NCBI RefSeq assembly: GCF_002878395.1
Contig: NW_025862277.1
Location: forward strand, 529,554 to 593,553
Source of the DNA: Capsicum annuum
Lineage: Eukaryota; Streptophyta; Magnoliopsida; Solanales; Solanaceae
Length of the DNA: 64,000 nucleotides
Direction: 5' to 3'
The notes under the pieces were generated by a model. That model worked only from the letters and a program-made list of their open reading frames with translations. It searched no databases and had not been told where the DNA came from. The translations under genes and the position numbers were made by a program. How positions within the stretch are numbered: the stretch's first letter is position 1; every line of letters begins with the position of its first letter. This document shows, one piece after another, positions 13,414-22,780 of the stretch.

Positions 13414-14109
13414 GTTAAGCAAAAGAGATACACTTACCAACCAAAAGGCAATTAATCCCGTAAAATAACCTTTAATTATGACTACTCCAACTCAAATCAT
13501 CAGATTATACACAAAAAAATACCACACACAATAAAACATTATTTACCACATTAAATTTAAATCACCCAATTATACAAAAAATCAATCCCTCAATATAATA
13601 CGCAATCAAACATTCTTTACCGTAAAGATTAAATGTCAAGTCTGTCACAATTTCAAAAAAAATCAAAATGATAATCAACCTTCAGCAAATAAAAGAATCA
13701 TGTCCAAACTACAGAGGGAAAGGAAAGCCAAATCACAAATCAAACAAAATTTATCAATTAATCACATAAGACTAATCAACTTAAATTCCATTCCTTCCAT
13801 AAATGCATCAAAGTTGTCCAAACTAAAATTATGCAACCAAAAGTTCGTCAAAGCCATCATGCACCATAAATATCATTGCAACTTAAGGACAACTCAAAAA
13901 TGCACGAAATTTGGGATGTTTAACGTATGACCGTCAAAGCAAATCAACAATGACAAATTACAAAGAATCAAATAGACAAACATTAATCAAACTTTGTTAA
14001 TTTCTGTCAGGAAGAAGAAAAGGAAGGGGTAGGAGAAATTAGAAGAAAAATAATTCAACAAATAATCAAACCCGTGGATGGGTTCTTGAGAACCCATTAT
14101 TTTTACACA

Positions 14110-14492
14110 AACGGGTTAGTGGCGGTGTGGAGGTTGTTGATAGCATATGGTGGCGTCCATGGTAGTAGGTATTGTTGTGGTGGTGCGGGTTTCTAGATCG
14201 AGTCCGTTCGATGGTGGGAATAGAGGCGCGACGGGGCTAGTTGCTGATCGCCGATGGTCGTTGAGTGGTAGAAAGGGAGACGGGAGGTGGTGCGATGGCT
14301 GGTTTGGTAATGTTGTCGTCAGCTGGAAGCGGTGGCATTCAGGGGGTTTTCGTCGCTGAGTGGCTGTTCCCGCCGGTGTCGATGAAGCAGAAGCTGCGGA
14401 GAGGGAGAAGCATGGTAGATCTGGGAGGCAGACTAGTAGTGCGGCTGCCAGCGCTGGTAGCAGCGGTAACTTTGGTGGCTTTTGTTCTTTGA
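14110..14492 (+). other. GC-rich island in LTR G
   Basis: An abrupt block rich in GGTGG, GGCG and CG dinucleotides lies in very AT-rich surroundings, ending directly at the MULE target duplication. Two overlapping short open frames exist (70 and 75 codons) but are glycine/tryptophan-rich and typical of biased composition. Similar GC-rich blocks are known in long Ogre/Tat LTRs, where they may belong to the transcribed leader. I do not call a gene. Confidence 0.5.
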
Positions 14493-14501
14493 GAAAGGGA
14501 G

Positions 14502-15876
14502 GAGTTAATTCCCTAAATTGTCATTGAAATTAGATAAATATCCCATTAAATTAACTATTGTTTTTTTAGGACAATACTATCATTGAACTATACACATCTT
14601 TTCAATAAAAGGTAAAACTAAGAAATAGTTAAGGATGTATTTGAAAAACCACAAGCGGATCGAATTTAAATATAATTACACAACTTTATTCTCAATTAGG
14701 GGTTGATAATTGGGTGCATTTACGTGATGTAATTACAACGTTACATTTTATTTATTTTTTGTATTTAATTTCTTTTTATAATTTTTTTTATATTAATTTT
14801 TTTCAATTTACTTTATTCATCTTTCATCTATTTTTTTCTCATTTTCCAACCTTTACTTCTTATGATTAAATATAATTACTCATATTTTTTTTATTTTCTC
14901 CGTTAACATATAATTACCCTATTATTCTAGTGTTTGAATTAAAGTAGAATTTTGTTATTGAATGAGATTATAGAATTATAGTTTCCTTTCTTTTGAATTA
15001 TATTTACTTCTTGAAATTTTATACAAGAATATTAAGCTTTTTTCTTGGATTTTGAATTTATGTTATGTTTTATGTTTCGATTTATTTGTTTAGTAATATA
15101 GACTTGTTATTTCATATTGCATGTTATGGCAAAATGTCTAATTATATATAATTTCAATTCTGTTGTAGCTTTTCAAACATGTTCTTAACTATTCTTAGCT
15201 TCACCTTATATTGGAAAGATGTGCATAGTTCACTGACAATATTGTCTTAAAAGAAAAAAAAATCACTTTGGTGGGATATTTACATAAGTTTCACGAAGTT
15301 TGTCTTAAGTCCAAACTTAAATTGTCAAAATGCAAGAAAAAAGCATAACACTCTTATATAAAATTTCAAAAAGTAAATATAATTCAAAAGAAAGGAAAAT
15401 ATAAGTCTATAATCTCATTTAATAACGAAATTCTACTTTAAGTCTAACACTAGAATAATAAGGTATATGTTAATGAAAAAATAAAAAAAATATGAGTAAT
15501 TATATTTAATCATAAGAAGTAAAGGTTAGAAATGAGAAGAAAAAGGATGAAAGATGAATAATGTAAATCGAATTTTAAAAATAAAATAATAGAAATAAAA
15601 GAAAAAATTTAAATACAAAAATATAAATAAAATGTAACCTTGTAATTACATCACGTAATTGCACCCAATTCTCAACTCCTAATTAAGAATAAAGTTGTGT
15701 GATTATATCTAATTTCAATCCGTTTGTGGTTTTCCAAACACATCCTTAAATATTTTTTAGTTTTACCTTTTATTGGAAAGATGTGTATAGTTCAATGATT
15801 GTATTGTCCTGAAAAAACAATAGTTACTTAAGTGGGATATTTACATAAGTTCAATGACAATTTAGGAAATTAACTC
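14502..15876. mobile_element. MULE-like foldback element with long terminal inverted repeats
   Basis: The ends are GAGTTAATT and AATTAACTC. Arms of roughly 550 bp (14502-15050 and 15330-15876) are inverted copies of each other, with scattered differences, around a loop of about 270 bp. The flanks carry a perfect 9-bp duplication, GAAAGGGAG (14493-14501 and 15877-15885). Long TIRs plus a 9-bp target duplication fit non-autonomous Mutator-like elements. There is no transposase. The loop holds a further partial copy of the terminal sequence (about 15165-15295), so the element has an inner duplication. Confidence 0.88.
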
Positions 15877-16003
15877 GAAAGGGAGAGAGTAGAGGGAAGT
15901 TAGAGAGAGAAAAGGGAGCCTCCCCTTTGTGTGGCTATTGATAAAAATGAGGATCTAGGGTTTTGGTTTTGTTTGGTTCCTAAATGGAAGAAATAGATCC
16001 TTT

Positions 16004-16044
16004 GATCTCAGCCATGGGATCAAATTTGATCAATGACTGAGATC
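16004..16044. repeat. 41-bp imperfect palindrome
   Basis: GATCTCAGCCATGGGATC is mirrored by GATCAATGACTGAGATC around the centre CAAATTT. Stem arms are about 18 bp with one or two mismatches. It lies in the downstream part of G, just after the MULE. Confidence 0.75.
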
Positions 16045-16193
16045 TGAGAATTTAATTAAAATTGAAGCAAAAAATGCAATTTGGGTCTAATTTAGGCTAA
16101 AATTGAAATGACTTGGACCAAAATAGGCTCAAAAATAAATAAATTAAGCTAATTGATTTAAATTTAGGCTGTTATTTAAATACGAGTAGGGAA

Positions 16194-16326
16194 AATAATA
16201 ATAATAAATAATAATAATAATAATAAATAATAATAATAAGAATGATAATAATAAATAATATTTATGATAACAATAGTAATAAATAATAATAATAATAAAT
16301 AAATAAATAAATAATACTAAATAATG
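16194..16326. repeat. AAT/AAAT-rich simple repeat
   Basis: Interrupted runs of AAT, TAATAA and AAAT over about 130 bp near the right end of G. A minus-strand open frame across it is low-complexity and not a gene. Confidence 0.9.
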
Positions 16327-16600
16327 AAAAACTAGGCAATCTATTTGCAAAATGTGAGTATCCACAGTAACGAATAATTTAATAAAATTATGTAAATGTC
16401 GCATTTGAGTTTTAAAATTATAAGAATCATATTAAAAGAAAAATAAAATAATTTGTGCATTTTCTAAATTATGAATGTGACATGTCAATATGTGTTTAAT
16501 ATAAGCATAATGTGTAAAAAATATTAATATTAAAAATTAAATTTTTTGCTAAAATAACAGCCTAAAATGAGTATCGAGGGGTAAAAATTGGGAGTCAATA

Positions 16601-16917
16601 ACTACAGTGACTGACTGAACTGTTAGAGACTCATACTTAGTGTCTTTGACCCAAACTAAATGATAGATACACTCTTTTGAGATCAATTTCCTGTCTTTAA
16701 GATAGTATATGAAATGACATTTGGGAGACACTGAATTTCCTTCCCACTCTAAGACTGGCTCATTTGAAAACTGAAACTTCACCAGTCGGGTGCGACAATC
16801 TATGAATGCATAACAAGAATGGAGTCGATCCATTCCAATAACTAACTCTATTAAATCTGCAAACATGATTTTATGAAGGACATTGATAGGGCACTTTCTA
16901 TAGATTTGTTTGGCAAC
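16601..16917 (-). pseudogene. Element F protease fragment, right of G
   Basis: On the minus strand this gives the end of the protease and the protease-RT linker: VAKQIYRKCP, then MFADLIEL, DRLHSCYAF, RTRLVKFQF and SPKCHFIYYLKDRKLIS. Between MFADLIEL and the DRLHSCYA block a short piece present in B and H is missing. The frame enters G's target duplication and resumes at 10365, so this and the 7254-10365 pol are one gene. Upstream it stops abruptly at 16917, where the Helitron-like end begins. The gag and 5' LTR of F are not in the window. Confidence 0.85.
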
Positions 16918-17575
16918 TAGTTAGGTGTACGTGCCTTGCGCGTGTACCTCATTTTAAAAGTCGATCGACATTCATCTATCATCTATAAATTGCAACAACG
17001 CAATACAGTGATAGAAACATCAAAATAATAAAATTAAATATAATCTTTACACACAAAAATTTTCTTAAAGTCGTCTGACACTCACAAAATTTTTTTCTTA
17101 AAGTCGTCTGACACTCATCTATCACCTGTAAACAATAATAATATAATGCGATAATAAAGATATCAAAAAAAATACAGCTAAGGGTTAGAAAATCAAGCAT
17201 CCACTAATCTAGACATGCAATAGAATCAAGTTAAATGAGCATCAATCATATTCTCCCAATAGGCAAATTGGTTTGTTCTCTAGTTTAATGTACATCGCAA
17301 TATTTATAGAAGTATTTTCCTTAGTAGAGTCCTATTTTAGGAGTATTTTCTAATTGAAAAGTAGAAAAGAAAATATTAATTGATTCTCCTACCATATATT
17401 TTAGGAGTCCCATATATTTTAGTAAGTCTAGTAGAAAAAAATATTAATTAATTCTCTTATCATATATTTTAGGAGCTCATATATATTAGGAAGTCTAGTT
17501 AATATAATAAAAATAATTAAATAATAAATTAAAAAAATTGTGAAAAGATAGTTTTGTCTAAATAAGTGTCTTTTA
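16917..17575 (-). mobile_element. Helitron-like 3' end with unassigned AT-rich body
   Basis: On the minus strand a hairpin (ACACGCGCAAGGCACGTACA, with G-T pairs) is followed a few bases later by CTAG and then a T, the usual layout of a plant Helitron 3' end. The body has no coding sequence. It includes repeated CTTAAAGTCGTCTGACACTC units (about 17060-17115, with a weaker copy near 16955) and a duplicated block of about 66 bp at 17372-17502. I could not fix the 5' TC end, so the right edge is simply where element E becomes recognisable. Either the Helitron is truncated or it sits on a recombination point between F and E. Confidence 0.5.
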
Positions 17576-18499
17576 TTGAAGGGCAAAAAGTTCAAATAAC
17601 TTTTCTAAGGGTTTTGAACTGATGATAACCCAACTGAAGGTTAATCTTAGAAAAGAACTTAGCACCCTAAAACTGATGAAATAGATCATCAATCCTCGAA
17701 AGGGGATACTTGTTCTTCAGGTCACCCTATTTAATTGGCGATAATCTATGCACATATGAAGAGACCCATCCTTCTAATGTACAAATAAAATTGGAGCGCC
17801 CTAAGGAGAAACACTAGGTCGAATAAAACCTTTAACCAAAAGATCTATCAGCTGCTCCTTGAGTTATTTCAATTTATCCAGAGCCATTCAAAACGAAGGT
17901 ATGGAGATAGGAAGAGTGTCTAGAAAAAGATCAATCCCAAAATTAATTTCTCTATAGAGAGGAACACAAAGAAGATCATTAAGAAACACCTCGGGGAACT
18001 CACAGACCACAGGGAAAATTAAAATGAAGGACCTTTGGATCTAGAATCCTTAACATGCACTAAATGGTAGAGACATTCCTTGGAAATCAATTTTCGAGCT
18101 CTAAGATAAGATATAAACCTTTCCTTGGGCAGTAGAGAACTACCTTCCCATTCAATCACTGGCTCATTTGGGACTGGCTCATTTAGGAAATGGAAACTAA
18201 CCCTTCGGGTCCAACAATCAAAAGAAGCATAGCGTGAGTGCTACTAATCTATCCCTAAAATCACAATGAAGTCTAGCATTTCCAACTCTATCAAATCTAC
18301 TAATGTCTCCCTACCACAGATGGATACCACACAACCTCCATAGACTCTTTGGGCCATAATAGAGTCATCAACTGGGGTGACACAGAAAAGGGGTTTGAAA
18401 TACAGTCAGGACCAATACCAAAATGAATTGCCACATAAGGGGTCACATAAGAAAGAGTAGACCTGAGATCAAGCAGACAATACATATCACGAGAGAAAT
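17576..18499 (-). pseudogene. Element E protease and start of RT
   Basis: The protease active-site region at 18300-18485 reads DLRSTLSYVTPYVA, where this family normally has an Asp-x-Gly-Ser site, so the catalytic Gly is gone. RT starts are visible near 17660-17870: [32 protein letters not shown] and GYHQ. Frameshifts and stops separate them. The RT is cut before its catalytic Asp pair. Nothing of RNase H or integrase from this element is found to the left. Confidence 0.8.
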
Positions 18500-19797
18500 A
18501 TTTTAGCGTACCAGTAATAACTTTAGGAGATGCCTCAGAATCCGAATATATAGGAAGAGCATACAGACAGTTTTGACTAGCGTCGAAGCCAAAAGTAGCA
18601 CCCTTTGGTGCAGGAGAAGAAGATAGAGAAATAAGACATTATTCACCCCCATAGAAACATCATTTGAAGGATATTTCCTATGAAATTGGCTAGGCTGAAC
18701 GCACCTGAAACACGTATTTCTTCCCTCATCATAGAAACTGTGGTGCAACTGTCCATAAAATCTACAAGGAAGATGGGATAGAGCTAACTGGGACCCACTA
18801 GCATGATATTAGGCACCTTGTGCCTTGGTACTAATACCACTCTAAAAACAATGATCCACTGACATCTTTGGATAAGGAGTTCTAGCCGTAGAGTAGGAAC
18901 TAGATATTGCCCACTTTCTCTTAGACCATTTTTCACCATCCCTACCACTCTGCTGTTGACCTCCACCCTGATCCAAATATTGAAACTTCTTATTTTGCCT
19001 TTCACTTATCTCAAACTCTTTTACTTTTCCTTCTCTACCCATTGCATGTACACCACCAATCTACAGATGTCCATGTCTTTATTCAATAGAGCAACTGTGC
19101 ATTCCAATACCAAATCATGGGACAATCCTGAAGTAAATTTCCTCATTCGAGCTCTCACAGAGGACACCAACTCTAAAGTATGACAAGACAGTTAGTGAAA
19201 CTTTAAGGCATACTCCTTCACTGTCATCCTACCTTGCCTCAGGTTCACAAACTCTTTAGCCTTTTCCTTCCTCAACTCCTAAGGAAAGAAATTATTAAGG
19301 AAAGCACTAGAAAATTCATCCTAAGATGCCAATTCTACCTCATAACCCCTCGATTGATGCCACTCCTCATACCATTGATATACCACATCTTTCACCTGGT
19401 ATGCAGCAAATTTCACACCCTCTGATCTAAAGGCATGCATTATAAGGTAAATCTTTTCTATCTCATCAATAAATCCTTGGAGATCTTCCTCAACCTTGAA
19501 CCAGCGAACTCTAGTAACCTCAGAAGAAGGAGCAACATCACTCTCACGCTCAGACTGGAAAGTCTGAGAGGCCACCTACTAAGTAAACAAATGGATTAAA
19601 TACCGAAAATCAATATTAGTTATATCACCCTAAGAATCCTGAGAAGGACTAATGGAATTAGGGGCAACCCTATGAGAGCCATCAGGAACAGGAGCCCTGA
19701 ACTGGGTATGAACCTTAGAAGTAGGACAAGTTCTATCAATGTTGTCTTCAAGTAGGACAAAGAAGTTTCTTTGAGCATCCGATCTTTAGGGAGGCAT
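18500..19797 (-). pseudogene. Element E gag
   Basis: The frame starts at an ATG (19797-19795, MPP) soon after the primer site, as usual for these elements. Capsid-like sequence follows: FKVEEDLQGFIDEIEKIYLIMH, YQVKDVVYQWYEEWH and GRMTVKEYALKFH. The zinc knuckle at about 18670-18715 (CFRC...) has lost its conserved His and last Cys. Several stops and frameshifts interrupt the frame. Its neighbours are the primer site upstream and protease downstream. Confidence 0.82.
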
Positions 19798-19992
19798 AAT
19801 TTGAAAGTAAACATATGAGAATTAGAGGAAATTTAAGACCTTAGACTCAATAACTCAAAAATAGATCACAAGAAAAGGAAAACATTCCTAAATGCCTCGT
19901 AGCCTCTCCGTTATAAGTGTGGTGCGCAACACACCCATAAAAAAGACTCTACTTGGCATGGATTTGTGGACACCCAATGACACCAAACGTAG

Positions 19993-20004
19993 GCCCTGAT
20001 ACCA
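19993..20004 (-). other. Primer binding site of E (initiator tRNA-Met type)
   Basis: The minus strand reads TGGTATCAGGGC three bases after the LTR end. The usual initiator-Met site is TGGTATCAGAGC, so there is one difference. Confidence 0.85.
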
Positions 20005-20007
20005 ACT

Positions 20008-21874
20008 TGTCATAACTCAAACTAGGGCCTGGCCGTGAAGGGTATCTCAAGTCTACCGTATATTGAAGATCACCCCTGAACCTAAAAGAAACAACACATA
20101 CTGCCCAATGGTGGCTAAATTCTGAACATCTAATAAGATAGTGTAAGATGAGTTCAAAGAATGAAAGATATGTCTATAACCGATAACCAACAACTGATCC
20201 TAACCTACCAACCAACATCACCCAAGTTCATAGTAATCAAGCAAAGCCTTTATACAAAGAAAACCAAAACCAGTCTTGGTAGACATATGTCTCCGACTCT
20301 GACAATGACAATAATAATGTTAATAATAATGTAAACTCTCAATTTTTGTCTATGAAAGGAACTGATGAAATTTCTAAGTCTTTCAGAGAATGGAAGCTCA
20401 CCACTTTACCATAATAAATTGACGAACCGAGCTCCCCTAGCTAAAAGGGCCCTAACGCGTGTTACTTACACGAACTAGAGAAAATCTGAGGGAAAGCTAA
20501 AGACATCAAGGCAACTAGCTGTCCTAAAAATATTTCAAGTGTGACATATTCACATAAGTCATCAAGACCAAACCTCATATCAAAAAACATGAGTTTTTAG
20601 TACAAGTCATCTAAGACCCTCACCTTCACGGCTTTGTTACATAACCTCCTATTAAGCGTAATTGAAAGCAAGTTTTACATAACCTATTTATTAATCCATG
20701 AACCTACTGTTAAGGCGCACCGTGGGTATTGTCATACCCAAATACTTGCAAACTTATCTCTATGCCATAACGATAATATTAAAACTTGGGGGAACATCTT
20801 CGTTCATTAATATCAAAATCTTGGGGGAATGTATCGCACCTATTATTCATTAATATAATAGCCAAAAAGACCTTTAAAATATAAGTTCATTGGTTTACCA
20901 ATTATCCAATGTAATAAAATAGGTTAGAAAGTCAAACTAAGTGACAATTTTTATGATTAAAAACCATATACACAAGTTGGTTGAGGAAACACCATTATTC
21001 AAATCCAATTCCAGTTTCAAAGCATCAAATTAGGGAAAACCATGTTCTCTTATTATATTCACCATACCCATTCATCCCAGAAGTTCAAAACCATTAATAA
21101 AGTATCAACAATGTATAATAAATCATGAGAAAGTAATTCGAGAAGCAACTATGTCAAAACCCTCAACCATGTTGAAAATCCATATGTGAAACCATCCAAT
21201 AAAACCAATTTAATATGTGCATTTCAATAAATAATAATTAGGGAAGAATAACATGCCTGAAATATCAAGTTTTACGGGAAGAATTCAACCATTGAGCCCT
21301 TGGAAACCTTAAGTATCTTAACCTTGAAGTTTTTAAGATAGTTTTGAGAGTGTTTGATTATGTTATGAATGAGAAATAACCCTTTAAGTGCTTTATGAAT
21401 ATGGGGTTTTAATTGGGTAAGAAGGAAATTTCTAAAGTGCCCTAAAATTATAAGCTGAAATTGAGTCGTCAGTGATTACAGATCACTATAAAACTCGTAG
21501 GGATCCATTACGACTCATCACCATGAGTTGTAGCCAAGATAGTTTCTAGGACACATACACACACACTCTTGACCCTACGACTCACCTAATACATCTCATT
21601 GTGGGACATTACAATTTGTAGGGTCTAATCGTAGTCAACATAACAACCATTTAAATTTATACTAGACATCCTATGATTTGTACAGAATGACCCGTATGAC
21701 TTTTAGTGAGCCACTCGTACTCAGAGCAGAAGACGTATCTACACGCACTGGTCAAGCTATAATTTAGGTCCAATGAATCATTAAGACTCCTAATAGCTCA
21801 TAGGGTAAGTCGTGTCAAGACAGTAAGGATAAAATTTTAGAAATTTCCATGGACCAAAAACCTGGGGTGCTACA
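20008..21874 (-). repeat. 5' LTR of element E
   Basis: About 1.87 kb with TG...CA ends: plus strand TGTCATAACTC at the left and GGGGTGCTACA at the right. The internal side carries the primer site. Near the transcription-upstream end (about 21450-21850) it holds its own set of short inverted words around CGACTCAC/GTGAGTCG-like cores. There is no coding sequence. Confidence 0.82.
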
Positions 21875-22589
21875 TATATATTATATGCAATACCATTTAA
21901 CTTAAGTGAACCCAGGTTATGCAACTTCCCACGCTAGTCAATCAAGAACTCATAGGAATCCTTGCCTATATCACTACTGAATCTAGAAGGACCCAAATGA
22001 GTGGATCTCTTAAATCTCTTTTGATCCTCAAAAGATAAAACTATACTCGCCATAAAAGAAGGCATAGTGAATCTAGCAGGATAAGCTCCTACCAGGGAGG
22101 TAACATAGATAAATGCTGAACTTCGAATCTCGAAATACCTTACTCAAATGTAGGCACTAAAAGAGGAATAACACTCGGAGTCTATGGATTACCGAAAGCA
22201 AAAATAGGTACTACAGGATTATACATACTTGGGGTTGGAGGAAAGCTATAAGAAGACTCTGACATAAATAAAGGTACAATACTCGAAGTTGGGGTAACAT
22301 CAGGCACTCTCAGAGGAGCACCCTCTAAATAGGTTAAAAAGTGAATCCATAAACCCTCTAAGACTGCGGTAAATGAACCCTATTAAATCAAAGTAGGGCC
22401 CACATCTTCAACATGCTTAACATGAGGCTCAGGGAAGAGTCCTCTAGCACTAACCCTAGACAGGGCAGATCCATACACCTGTCCACTACTTCAAGCCCAT
22501 CCATGACTCGCAACTCACCCTCTAAACTAGGCTCTTTCCACGGATGAAGGCTAAATATTCCTAGCCTAATAAGATCTAGTTATTACCAT
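21875..22589 (-). pseudogene. Element C gag, N-terminal part
   Basis: The frame begins at the ATG 22589-22587 (MVITRS). A Pro/Ser-rich N-terminal part (APLRVPDVTPTSS, SFPPTPSMYNPVVPIF) is followed by a conserved capsid start near 21900-22020 (DQKRFKR, GPSRFSSDIGKDSYEFLID, KLHNLGSLKLNGIAY in shifting frames). It stops at the LTR of E, which was inserted here. Multiple stops and shifts are present. The remainder of C's gag and pol is absent from the window, presumably lost with the left part of E. Confidence 0.65.
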
Positions 22590-22780
22590 CTACACATAAA
22601 AGAGTGAACTATGACTTAAAATATAAGGTATAAAAGAAATCTGTATGATAAGGAACAAAATGAGAGAAGTTTCCTAAAAATGTTCTATAGCCTCTTGAAG
22701 ATAGATACAAACATCGACATACTGATCCGTAAGACTCTATTAGATATCCCATTCTTACACTATTGAGACAATGAACCTGA
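22590..22780 (-). other. Leader of element C, interrupted by element B
   Basis: Untranslated leader between C's primer site and gag. B was inserted into it: CCTGA (22776-22780) left of B pairs with CCTGT (38345-38349) right of B. The primer site and LTR of C continue beyond B at 38352. Confidence 0.65.

Larger units (their letters stand above)
10366..16600 (+). mobile_element. Element G: probable Ogre/Tat-type solo LTR
   Basis: It begins TGTCGTGCCCCATTTTT and ends AAAAATTGGGAGTCAATA, which are degraded inverted ends. The duplicated target ACTAC is perfect (10361-10365 and 16601-16605). Removing G and one ACTAC copy makes the split F reading frame continuous, which proves an insertion. Without the MULE inside it, G is about 4.85 kb. 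There is no gag or pol, no primer site, and long AT-rich and SSR-rich stretches. A motif like GAGTCACCACCTAAC near the left end resembles Ogre/Tat LTRs. A full element with its coding region deleted cannot be fully excluded. Confidence 0.6.
17576..21874 (-). mobile_element. Element E: 5' part of a gypsy element
   Basis: The minus-strand order is 5' LTR (21874-20008), tRNA-Met primer site, gag, protease and the start of RT, breaking off at about 17576. The LTR ends (TGTAGCACCCC and GTTATGACA on the minus strand) differ from those of B and F, so it is a separate family. Directly right of the LTR is the broken gag of element C, so E was inserted into C; TATAT (21875-21879) is the visible half of its target duplication. 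The 3' part, including the other LTR, is missing. Confidence 0.8.

Noticed and set aside
14147..14492. Two overlapping short open frames in the GC-rich block
   Set aside because: Composition-driven; no domain and no start context.
7254..22589. F and C as one element
   Set aside because: The F LTR is of the B family (TGTAATACCCC), while C has a TGTAACGACC/GGTTGTGACA LTR; they cannot be the two ends of one element.
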